The notes beneath the pieces are model-generated. The model saw only the letters and a list, made by a program, of their open reading frames with translations, ran no database searches and was not told where the DNA came from. The position numbers and the translations under genes are program-made. 8,010 nt of DNA from Spirochaetaceae bacterium (GTDB lineage: Bacteria > Spirochaetota > Spirochaetia > JABEVK01), in the NCBI GenBank assembly GCA_023265735.1, contig JAHFSN010000072.1:1-8010 (forward strand), written 5' to 3'. Every line of letters begins with the position of its first letter. The first letter of the stretch is position 1. Positions 1 through 6,085 of this stretch are shown in pieces.

Positions 1-1148
1 TGGTCGAGCAGGGGAGCCTTGTCGGGGAAGATCAAATCTTGGCCATCGGGACTTCCCCGGGTGAGCTAGCCGTCCACTCCCCTATACCCGGAAGAATCGT
101 TGAGTTCCGGGAGCTTACCCTTCCCTGGGGTCAGGTTTCGACCGCCGCGCTGGTTCAACTCGAGGGCGAGTTCAATCGCACGGGGCGAAGCAGGGCTCGG
201 CAGGAATGGGCCCTGGTGGCCGTCAGCGAGCTGAGGGAGAGAATTCTGAAGGCAGGGATCTATCTGGAGTCCAGTCCCCTCGATCCCCGCTGTGTCTTTG
301 AGCATATCCCCGCCGTCCTGGAGCACCTCGTGGTCAACGGCCTGCAGCCGGAACCCTATTTGACCCTGTCCCACGACCTCCAGCGGGAACGCGCTGAGGA
401 TCTTGCCGAAGGGGTCCGGATCCTTCAGAAGATCTTTCAGCCCCAGTTTACTCACTTGGTGTCTGACCCTGACCATGCCGAGGAATGGGAAGTCACCTTC
501 TCATCGCTGCTTGACGGAGTGAGGCTTCACCGGTTCCATTTTCGTTATCCTCAGGCCCAACAAGGAGTTCTTCTCCAGAACCTCGGTTTCGATCTGGCCC
601 AGGCTAGGGGCGGGAACGTGCTGGTTCTCGACGCGGCCTCGGTGCTGGCCATCCGCGACGCGGTTGTCGAAGGGTCGGCGCAGACCGAAAAGGATATCGT
701 CGTCTCGGGACGCGGGGTGAAGAATCCCGGCGTCTACCGTGTCCGCGTGGGGACCCCCCTGGTCCAGCTTCTCAAGGACATCGGCGGGGTGAAGGCCGGG
801 GACCACAAGGTGCTGGTGGGGGGGCCCTTCCAGGGACACGAGGTCGATTCTCTGGTCACCCCCGTGTTGAAATCTACCCAGGCCGTCCTCGTGCTGGAAA
901 AGGTCGAGGTGAACGAGCGGACCCCCGGTCCCTGCATCCGTTGCGGCCAATGCGTGGAAGCCTGTCCCGTGGGGCTGGAACCATTGAACCTCTACAAGGC
1001 TTTGGTCCAAGGGGACCTCGCCCAAGCCCAGGACGAGGGCCTGGGCTGGTGCATTGAATGCGGAATCTGCTCCTATGTCTGCCCGTCGCGGGTTCCCCTG
1101 CTTTCCCAGTTTCAAGCCTCCAGGGAGGAGGCCCATCGTGAATCCTAG
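1..1148 (+). CDS. rnfC: RnfC-like electron transport complex subunit C, 5' end missing
   Basis: RnfC is the peripheral subunit of the Rnf complex, which couples ferredoxin/NAD electron transfer to ion pumping. The frame is open from base 3, so the true start lies upstream; the TTG at 39 is only an internal codon. Domain order is typical: the end of a biotinyl-like barrel (bases 3-115), an FMN/NADH-type region (about 200-690), an SLBB segment (VVSGRGVKNPGVYRVRVGTP, about 699-758), and two ferredoxin motifs, CIRCGQCVEACP from 933 and CIECGICSYVCP from 1050, both with all four cysteines. The odd part is the nucleotide site. After the conserved AGI (252-260) the family glycine loop (G-x-GGAGFPT) is replaced by YLESSPLDP, and the family NGAECEPYLT reads NGLQPEPYLT, at almost unchanged spacing. 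I infer that NADH/FMN binding is lost or altered. The Fe-S domain could still pass electrons. Identity is firm; the role is open. Confidence 0.9.
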   Translation, partial: VEQGSLVGEDQILAIGTSPGELAVHSPIPGRIVEFRELTLPWGQVSTAALVQLEGEFNRTGRSRARQEWALVAVSELRERILKAGIYLESSPLDPRCVFEHIPAVLEHLVVNGLQPEPYLTLSHDLQRERAEDLAEGVRILQKIFQPQFTHLVSDPDHAEEWEVTFSSLLDGVRLHRFHFRYPQAQQGVLLQNLGFDLAQARGGNVLVLDAASVLAIRDAVVEGSAQTEKDIVVSGRGVKNPGVYRVRVGTPLVQLLKDIGGVKAGDHKVLVGGPFQGHEVDSLVTPVLKSTQAVLVLEKVEVNERTPGPCIRCGQCVEACPVGLEPLNLYKALVQGDLAQAQDEGLGWCIECGICSYVCPSRVPLLSQFQASREEAHRES

Positions 1149-2079
1149 GCTGCCCCAGACCTTTGACAAGATGACCACCCTGAGACTTCACGGGTCCTTC
1201 CTCCTGGCCCTGGCTCCCATCGTGGCCTTTTCCGTGGCCTGGCAGGGTGTCAGGCCCCTCATCCTGACCCTGCTGTCGATGGGGGCCGCGTGGCTTTCGG
1301 AAGAGCTGCTGCGCCGACTGACCAAGACCCAGGCTCCTCGGGATCTGAGCGCGCCCCTCTGGGGCCTCCTGCTCGCGCTGCTGCTCCCCGCCAACGCGCC
1401 GTTCTACCTGCCCGTGGTGGGTTCTGTCTTTGCGGTCCTGGTGGTGAAGGGGCTTCTGGCCGGGTCGGGCACCCCGTGGATCAACCCCGTCCTAGCCGCC
1501 TGGGCCCTGATCCAGACCACGTGGCCTGGCACGTTTGCGGCCGGTCCGTTCTCCGTGTCTTCCCACCAGACGGCCCTGGGAGGGCAGGCTACCGACTGGC
1601 TGAACACCAACCTGTTTTCGTGGTTCAGCATCCAATTGCCTTCAGGGTACGTGGACCTCTTCCTCGGCTCCGGGCGTCCCGAATCGGCTCTCCTGGTGGA
1701 ATCCGGCACCGCCGTCCTCCTCGCCTCCACGGTCTACCTGCTCGCCAAGGGGTACTTTCCGTGGCAGATTCCGGCGGCCTTCTTCGCGGCATTTTCCCTG
1801 CCCACGGCCCTGTTGGGCGGAGACGTTCTTCTCCAGGTCTTTTCGGGCGGTTTCCTGCTCAATATGTTTATCCTTGCCTCCGATCCGTCGTCGCGTCCGC
1901 TAAGCCGTCGGGGACTGGTGGTCTACGGGTTGGGCGCAGGAGCCCTCACGTGTTTGGTACGAACTTGGGGCCTGAGTTCCGACGGCGTAGGTTACGCTGT
2001 GCTCTTCATGAGCCTCGTGGTTCCCTGGCTCGATGCAAGACTGAGGCGAAAAGTTCTTAACGATTTCCGGTTGGCATGA
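1138..2079 (+). CDS. rnfD: RnfD-like membrane subunit with degenerate flavin site
   Basis: This is a polytopic inner-membrane protein of 313 residues, somewhat shorter than typical RnfD/NqrB-family subunits. The GTG start at 1138 is chosen because GGGAGGAG (1122-1129) sits 8 bases upstream; the gene overlaps the rnfC end by 11 bases. Family marks are hydrophobic helices from about residue 20, the GSGTPWINPVLAAWAL block (residues 109-124, family G-N-x-F-NPA), the ESALLVESGTAVLLAS block near 180-195, and the late SDPSSRPLSRRG/GVGYAVLFMSLVVPWLD segments. RnfD normally carries FMN bound through a phosphate ester to the threonine of a D-x-x-S-G-A-T motif. The matching place here reads ALGGQAT (residues 146-152). 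Ala-Thr (Thr152, bases 1591-1593) is kept, but the Asp, Ser and Gly of the motif are not. Flavinylation by ApbE is therefore uncertain. This motif alignment was made by eye and is less firm than the family call. Confidence 0.88.
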   Translation: MNPRLPQTFDKMTTLRLHGSFLLALAPIVAFSVAWQGVRPLILTLLSMGAAWLSEELLRRLTKTQAPRDLSAPLWGLLLALLLPANAPFYLPVVGSVFAVLVVKGLLAGSGTPWINPVLAAWALIQTTWPGTFAAGPFSVSSHQTALGGQATDWLNTNLFSWFSIQLPSGYVDLFLGSGRPESALLVESGTAVLLASTVYLLAKGYFPWQIPAAFFAAFSLPTALLGGDVLLQVFSGGFLLNMFILASDPSSRPLSRRGLVVYGLGAGALTCLVRTWGLSSDGVGYAVLFMSLVVPWLDARLRRKVLNDFRLA

Positions 2080-2100
2080 TACGATGGCAGAGGTTCAAAA

Positions 2101-2676
2101 GTGAATTTTCTAGATATTGTTTTCGCCTCCCTTCTCGCCAACAACCTTCTCGTCTTTTCCTTTTTTGGTCTGGGAGAGTTTCTGAAGGCCCAGAGTGCCT
2201 CCGATCTCATCCGGCGAACCCTCGTCCTCGCCTTGGTCTTCGTTTTGGCCTCCGCCGGATACTGGGCCGGAGATCATTTCCTGCTCCAGCCCTTTCACGT
2301 TGAGTTCCTCAGGACGTTGCTTCTTTTGGGGGTTCTGGCCGTGGTTTTGGGCACCTACTCGGCGGTGCTGGGAAGCAGCGCCGGCCAAGGCGTCTGGCCG
2401 TATCCTTCGGAACTTCTTGTCCACAGTTTCCTCATCGGTGGGGTGCTCCTTGTCGGGTCTTTGAGCCCTGAGCCCCTCGAAGTCTTGGTCGCGGCCGCCG
2501 GGGCTGCCTGCGGGTACGGAGCGGCCCTTGTCCTCCTGGGGGCCGTCTTTCAAAGGCTCTCGAGGGAGGCCATTCCTCCCTTTGTTCAGGGTCTCCCGCT
2601 CCGACTCCTGACCCTTGGACTGGTGTGGCTGGTCCTCCATGGCCTGGGATTCGCGTTTGCCGGGAAAGTTTCATGA
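2101..2676 (+). CDS. rnfA: RnfA-like membrane subunit lacking the Fe-S cysteines
   Basis: This is a 191-residue, roughly six-helix membrane protein, the normal length for RnfA/NqrE. It starts at GTG 2101, 21 bases after rnfD, with a modest GGCAGAGG at 2086-2093. RnfA rather than RnfE is suggested by LLANNLLV (residues 11-18), HFLLQPFHVEFLRT (59-72, like the LxPLxxxYLRT of RnfA) and the GLGFAFAG end. In RnfA and RnfE, two cysteines per subunit (in GLCP and TNCAVLG) hold a [2Fe-2S] cluster in the membrane at their interface. Here GLCPF reads GLGEF (Gly25, bases 2173-2175), and the second site reads FLIGGVLLVG, with Gly113 at the cysteine position. The only cysteine is Cys137, in an unrelated helix. 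I infer that this protein cannot hold the cluster in the known way. No rnfE or rnfG is adjacent. It is co-translated with rnfD upstream and the GH57-like gene downstream. Confidence 0.85.
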   Translation: MNFLDIVFASLLANNLLVFSFFGLGEFLKAQSASDLIRRTLVLALVFVLASAGYWAGDHFLLQPFHVEFLRTLLLLGVLAVVLGTYSAVLGSSAGQGVWPYPSELLVHSFLIGGVLLVGSLSPEPLEVLVAAAGAACGYGAALVLLGAVFQRLSREAIPPFVQGLPLRLLTLGLVWLVLHGLGFAFAGKVS

Positions 2677-4475
2677 TTCTCGACAAGATGCAGTTTCTTC
2701 TCGGGTTCTGCTTTTCGCCGCCTCTGCATTCCTCTGACGAGGAGATCGAGGCGTACTACCATGCCGCCGTAAAGCCTTTTGTCACAGTCGCTTACCAGTT
2801 CTCCGACGTCCCCATGACTCTATTCTTTTCGGGACCGCTGCTGTCTTGGATTGAGACCGAACACCCCGAGTACCTGACGGCGCTCACCGAGATGATCAAG
2901 CGCAAGCAGGTCGAGATCCTGGGCGGCGGCTACTATTCGCCCATTCTCCCCCTGATCCCGCCGACCGACCGGCTGGGGCAGATCGAGGAACTGACAACGT
3001 TGGTCCGAAAGCTGCTGGGGAAGCGACCCCGGGGACTCTGGCTGACCAAGGGAGTCTGGGACCCGGCGCTGGTGGTTCACCTGACCGGAAGCGGCATGGA
3101 GTACACGTTTCTGGAGGAGGGAGACTTCCGGCGGGTCGGGGTGGCTCCCCAGCAGGTAGGCTTGCCCCGGCTCACGGAGCATCAGGGCCGTCTCATGACC
3201 GTGTTTCCATTCCACGCCGACCTGGCCGAGAAGGTCCAGCAGGGAGATTTTGAGTCGTTTTTGGCCACCGTCGCGTCCCGCCGAAAGCGCGACCGGCAGC
3301 TCCTGAGCCTGCTGCTTTCCGTGGACACGGTAGCCGACGGCGAGTTCTTCACTCGCTCGGCCCAGGGGCTCGATGAGTTTCTTCAGTTGGTCCGGTCCTA
3401 CTATCCGGAGATCGAACCGGTCACGGCCTCGAGCTTCCTGAAAAAGAACCAGCAGGCCCTGGACCGGTCGTACTTTTCGGCTACCACCTACGATGAGCTG
3501 GCCCGCCGGACGGGTCAACCGCCCCGTCCCGCCGCGGGCTCGCAGATCTGGAAGCAATTTCTGGCCAACGACGAGGCCGCCAACCAGCTTTACAACAAGA
3601 TGACCTACGTGCACCTCCTCGTTACGTCGCTGCGGGGTGACAAATACAAGAAGAAGAGCGCCTACGACGATCTGTGGAAGGCCCAGAACTGGTTCGGGTT
3701 TCTGGGGGGACCCGACGCGAAAGCGGTGAGCATTCACCGGCAGAAATCGTTCGCGGCCCTTCTGAACGCCGAAGCCCTCCTGCGGGACAGGGCCAATTTC
3801 GAGCCTTCCCTGACATCCCAAGACATCGACCTCGATGGGGTGAACGAGTTCCTGTACCAGGGCCGTTCGTACAACCTCTACGTCGATTCGGTCGGAGGGC
3901 AGGTCTTCGAGTGGGACTTCCTTGAGAAACCTTGGAATTACATCGATAGCCCGGGTTTCGGGACCGAAGGACCCCAACCCCAGGCGTTTGTGGACAGGTT
4001 CCTCCGCGGTGGAGCCGACGCCGCGGCGTTCTTCCGACGGGAGTACCGGTTAGTCGAGCTTAACCGTGAGCACCGCAGTTTCCAGCTGATGGCGGTGGAC
4101 TCCGTCGAGGGTCCCCAGGGCCGTCAGCCGCTCAGACTCAAGAAGACCTATCGCTTTGACCAGGAAGTCATCTTCGTGGACTACGAGCTGGAGCTCCTCA
4201 CCGGGCCGCCCTGGGATGGGTGGTTTGCGAGCGAGGTGCACTTCTCGTATTCTTCGCTGGCGTCGGTGGTGGGGACGTGTTTCGGCGGCGACGAGTCCTC
4301 GACGGGGTACCGGATCAGCGACGGCACCCGCAAGACCGACCAGCACTGGGCTTGGTCGCCCCAGGCCTCGGTAACGTTCTCTGGGGGTACCCTCTGCCCG
4401 AAGTGGCCCGTGGTCCTCAACCCAGGAGAAACCTGGAGGACATCCCTCAGTCTGACTCTGAAGCGAGAAGACTGA
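2673..4475 (+). CDS. GH57-like protein with DUF1925/DUF1926-type architecture, probable pseudoenzyme
   Basis: This 600-residue cytoplasmic protein resembles GH57 4-alpha-glucanotransferases and amylases of the Thermococcus type, which are about 650 residues. The ATG at 2673 overlaps the rnfA stop as ATGA. An upstream in-frame ATG at 2625 would lie inside rnfA and add unrelated residues. Visible family blocks are FFSGPLLSWIE (51-61), QVEILGGGYYSPILPLIP (79-96), GLWLTKGVWDP (121-131), a beta-rich domain opening with DIDLDGVNEFL (384-394), and a closing PVVLNPGETWRTSL. Active enzymes have HxHQP near the N-terminus, but here it is FCFSPPL. The nucleophile motif WLTERVW reads WLTKGVW, with Lys126 (bases 3048-3050) for Glu. 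DDGEKFG reads ADGEFFT (221-227), and the YWHGVFGG block is shortened to WFGFLGG. There is no signal peptide. I infer loss of hydrolase or transferase activity, with a binding or structural role still possible. Coupling to Rnf-like genes is unexpected for a glucan enzyme. Confidence 0.85.
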   Translation: MILDKMQFLLGFCFSPPLHSSDEEIEAYYHAAVKPFVTVAYQFSDVPMTLFFSGPLLSWIETEHPEYLTALTEMIKRKQVEILGGGYYSPILPLIPPTDRLGQIEELTTLVRKLLGKRPRGLWLTKGVWDPALVVHLTGSGMEYTFLEEGDFRRVGVAPQQVGLPRLTEHQGRLMTVFPFHADLAEKVQQGDFESFLATVASRRKRDRQLLSLLLSVDTVADGEFFTRSAQGLDEFLQLVRSYYPEIEPVTASSFLKKNQQALDRSYFSATTYDELARRTGQPPRPAAGSQIWKQFLANDEAANQLYNKMTYVHLLVTSLRGDKYKKKSAYDDLWKAQNWFGFLGGPDAKAVSIHRQKSFAALLNAEALLRDRANFEPSLTSQDIDLDGVNEFLYQGRSYNLYVDSVGGQVFEWDFLEKPWNYIDSPGFGTEGPQPQAFVDRFLRGGADAAAFFRREYRLVELNREHRSFQLMAVDSVEGPQGRQPLRLKKTYRFDQEVIFVDYELELLTGPPWDGWFASEVHFSYSSLASVVGTCFGGDESSTGYRISDGTRKTDQHWAWSPQASVTFSGGTLCPKWPVVLNPGETWRTSLSLTLKRED

Positions 4476-5697
4476 ATAGCGACTCGATGTACGGTCCGGT
4501 TTCGTCGGGATAGACGCTCCGGGCCTCCAGGAATTCCAGAAAGGCCCTTCGATAGTCCTTGAGAGACCCGCGCGCTTCCCCAAGATAGAACCGGGCCCGG
4601 GCCTCGGTTTTGGCGTCGAGGGTCAGTTTTAGCACGTTGGTGAGGGCATCTACGGCCCCCTTCCAGTCCTGGGGCTGCAGGTAGGCCCGCTGGATTTCTT
4701 CCAGGTACTTCGCGGCCCCCTCCTGGGTGCCCGACCGTTCTTCGGGAAAGATCCAAAGCGGGGGAAACGCGGGGGCCGGAGCCGTGGTCCCTCGGGCAAC
4801 CTTTCGGAGGGCATTTTGAGACCCTTCGGGGAGGGGCCGGGGCGCGACGGGCTGATAGGCCGTAGGGACCAACGGTGTTCCCGAATCGGGTTCGGCGGCC
4901 ACCCGAAGCAGCGGAAGCGGCAAGTCCCGGGTCGAGTCGGTCACCTTGGGTCTCAGGGAAGGATCGGGGGTGGCATCGAGAACCTCTTGGGGCAGGGCCA
5001 CCAGGGGGAATCCCACGGCCTGGTCGGTGGTATTGGCGGGCAAGAACGCGTCGGCCCGCCCATCGGCGTAGGCCTGGGCATCGACGATGGCGTAGTAGAA
5101 CTGCAGACCGGGCGGCGGCGTGTCCCGAAAGGGGGCCGCAGCGCCCGTGGTGAACCCCAGTTGAGTCGAGTCCTTGAGGTCGGCCGCAGAACGGAGGGGG
5201 CTTGTCCGCCGAAAGACGGCGAGTTTCTTATCCGGGGGGAACGCTTCAAAGGGGACCTGGATCTGGGGATTCGCGTAGACGATGACCCCCACCTTCACCT
5301 GGGCCGTGGGAGCGGGAGGTTCCCCGGTGGGTTGGATGGCCGTGGTCGTCTTGTTCTTGAAGGGGACGAAGAACCGTTTCTGGTTTCCCGATTTGTCCCT
5401 GAGAAGGACGAGATAGAACGATGGCGAGGTGACTGTCTTGTCCTCGTAGGCCTCGACACCCGAGTCGACCGTGGCCAGGAGTTTGGCTTTGGCCAGGTTG
5501 TCTTTGAGAATTTCCTTATCGGACCGAAAGATCTCGTACTTCGCGCCGGGGGAGCCGGCGGCGTCCTTCCAGGTGATCAGGACGCTCTGTCAGTTGGCCT
5601 GGGTGGCTATCCGGGACACGTAAGCCGGTTCCTCGGCCCACAGGGGTGCCGTCACGCTTCCTACCAGGAGAACAAGGGTTCCCCACAACCTTCTCAA
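4447..5697 (-). pseudogene. Exported FN3-repeat/TPR protein gene interrupted by an in-frame TGA
   Basis: I do not recognise a named family. The gene starts at TTG 5697, behind AAGGGAGGAGG. The first 21 residues form a clean Sec signal peptide (RRLWGTLVLLVG core, cleavage after APLWA). Codon 36 is TGA (5592-5590), yet the same frame stays coding for another 380 codons to a TGA at 4449-4447. After the break come two FN3-like units, one with KYEIFRSD and FYLVLLRD (to about residue 118) and one with KLAVFRR and FYYAIVDA (about 134-235). A proline-rich linker follows, then a helical TPR-like tail (322-416: DWKGAVDALTNVLKL, EARARFYLGEARGSLKDYRRA). The full product would be 416 residues, periplasmic or envelope-bound. 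The break could be a recent nonsense mutation, an assembly error or readthrough; TGA followed by C is a leaky context. The 3' end overlaps the GH57-like gene by 29 bases. Confidence 0.7.
5590..5592 (-). other. In-frame TGA at codon 36 of the FN3/TPR gene
   Basis: On the minus strand the reading is GCC AAC TGA CAG AGC, inside the first FN3-like unit (ATQAN-stop-QSVLITWKD). Both flanks are in the same frame and both look coding, so this is a substitution-type break, not a frameshift. TGG, CGA or GGA could each have become TGA in one step. The next base is C, which gives the weak stop context TGAC. Confidence 0.8.
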
Positions 5698-5702
5698 CGC
5701 GG

Positions 5703-5713
5703 CCTCCTCCCTT
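5703..5713 (-). promoter_or_regulatory. Strong Shine-Dalgarno site that fixes the TTG start at 5697
   Basis: The minus strand reads AAGGGAGGAGG, then five bases, then TTG. Translation from that TTG gives a well-formed signal peptide. This supports the rare start over the ATG at 5730, whose frame gives an arginine- and glycine-rich protein without family features. Confidence 0.8.
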
Positions 5714-5728
5714 GCGGGTTCTTCCTCC

Positions 5729-5757
5729 ATTTATCGACAGCACAAGGGAAAAATCAA
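5729..5757 (-). promoter_or_regulatory. Probable sigma-70-type promoter for the FN3/TPR gene
   Basis: On the minus strand TTGATT (5757-5752) is followed, after 16 or 17 bases, by GATAAA or ATAAAT (5735-5729). Transcription from here would start a few bases further on and give a short leader that contains the Shine-Dalgarno site at 5713-5703. This is a prediction from consensus matching only. Confidence 0.5.
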
Positions 5758-5763
5758 TCCCAT

Positions 5764-5793
5764 TTGACACGACGAGCCCCTGGACCCTACATT
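5764..5793 (+). promoter_or_regulatory. Probable promoter for the Cas2-like gene and prfB, giving a leaderless mRNA
   Basis: TTGACA (5764-5769) is a perfect -35 match. After 18 bases comes TACATT (5788-5793), matching four of six -10 positions. A start site six to eight bases beyond the -10 box falls at about 5799-5801, on the ATG at 5800. No Shine-Dalgarno sequence precedes that ATG, as expected for a leaderless message. Confidence 0.6.
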
Positions 5794-5799
5794 AGTTTC

Positions 5800-6072
5800 A
5801 TGTTTGTTTGCGCCGCCTGCGACTACGGCAACGAAGACAGCCGGATCAAGGTCGACCATGTGCTCCTTCAGTACGGGTTTCGCAAGGTTCAGAAGAACTT
5901 GTACGAGACCTCCAGCCTGTCGGAGAAGAACCTGGCCCGGCTCAAGCTCGACGTCGACAAACTCACCGACTTCTACGACATCTTGCGGCTGTACCAGTAC
6001 CCCATGGAAAACACCCTGGTGATCACCTCCCTCGAAGGGAAGAAGTGGAAGCGGACCGTCCTTAAACCCTAA
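5800..6072 (+). CDS. Stand-alone Cas2-family protein
   Basis: Cas2 proteins are small ferredoxin-fold dimers. In CRISPR systems they scaffold Cas1 during spacer integration, and some relatives cut RNA or DNA. This 90-residue protein has the family length and layout: a first strand ending in Asp8 (ACDYGNEDSRIKV, like VxYDIxDDxRRxKV), a helix with LLQYGFRKVQKNLYE (family LxxYGxRVQxSVFE), a second helix (LARLKLDVDKLTDFYD) and a strand DILRLYQY. Asp8, the metal-site residue in nuclease-active members, and Arg15 are kept. Unusually, Cys4 and Cys7 form a CxxC just before Asp8. The ATG at 5800 has no Shine-Dalgarno sequence and fits a leaderless message. No cas1, other cas gene or CRISPR array is visible. 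The stop lies 13 bases before prfB, so the two are probably one transcript. A housekeeping or toxin-like nuclease role is possible but not shown. Confidence 0.8.
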   Translation: MFVCAACDYGNEDSRIKVDHVLLQYGFRKVQKNLYETSSLSEKNLARLKLDVDKLTDFYDILRLYQYPMENTLVITSLEGKKWKRTVLKP

Positions 6073-6085
6073 CCAGGAGACCACG

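Noticed and set aside
39..41. TTG as start of the rnfC-like gene
   Set aside because: The frame is open to the left edge and the upstream residues (VEQGSLVGEDQILAIG) belong to the barrel domain.
501..1178. Open frame on the minus strand opposite rnfC
   Set aside because: Shadow of a well-identified RnfC frame; no family features.
2625..2672. Earlier in-frame ATG for the GH57-like gene
   Set aside because: It lies within rnfA, adds residues unlike the family N-terminus, and the ATGA at 2673 gives the normal coupled start.
2820..3977. Long open frame on the minus strand opposite the GH57-like gene (385 codons)
   Set aside because: Low complexity, rich in G, R, L, V and Q, with no recognisable family; it mirrors the codon use of the real + strand gene in GC-rich DNA.
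5540..5592. Selenocysteine insertion at the in-frame TGA
   Set aside because: A CGCCGG/CCGGCG hairpin lies downstream, but its loop is too far from the TGA and lacks the usual apical features; an FN3 strand is an unlikely place for selenocysteine.
5728..5730. ATG on the minus strand as start of a gene running to 5516
   Set aside because: Wrong frame for the FN3/TPR protein, no family features, and it lies at the -10 box of the predicted promoter.
4816..5799. Upstream extension of the Cas2-like frame
   Set aside because: The extension is antisense to the FN3/TPR gene and glycine/arginine-rich; Cas2 homology begins exactly at the ATG at 5800.
5800..6072. CRISPR system
   Set aside because: Only a Cas2-family protein is seen. 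No direct repeats with spacers and no cas1 or effector gene occur in the window.
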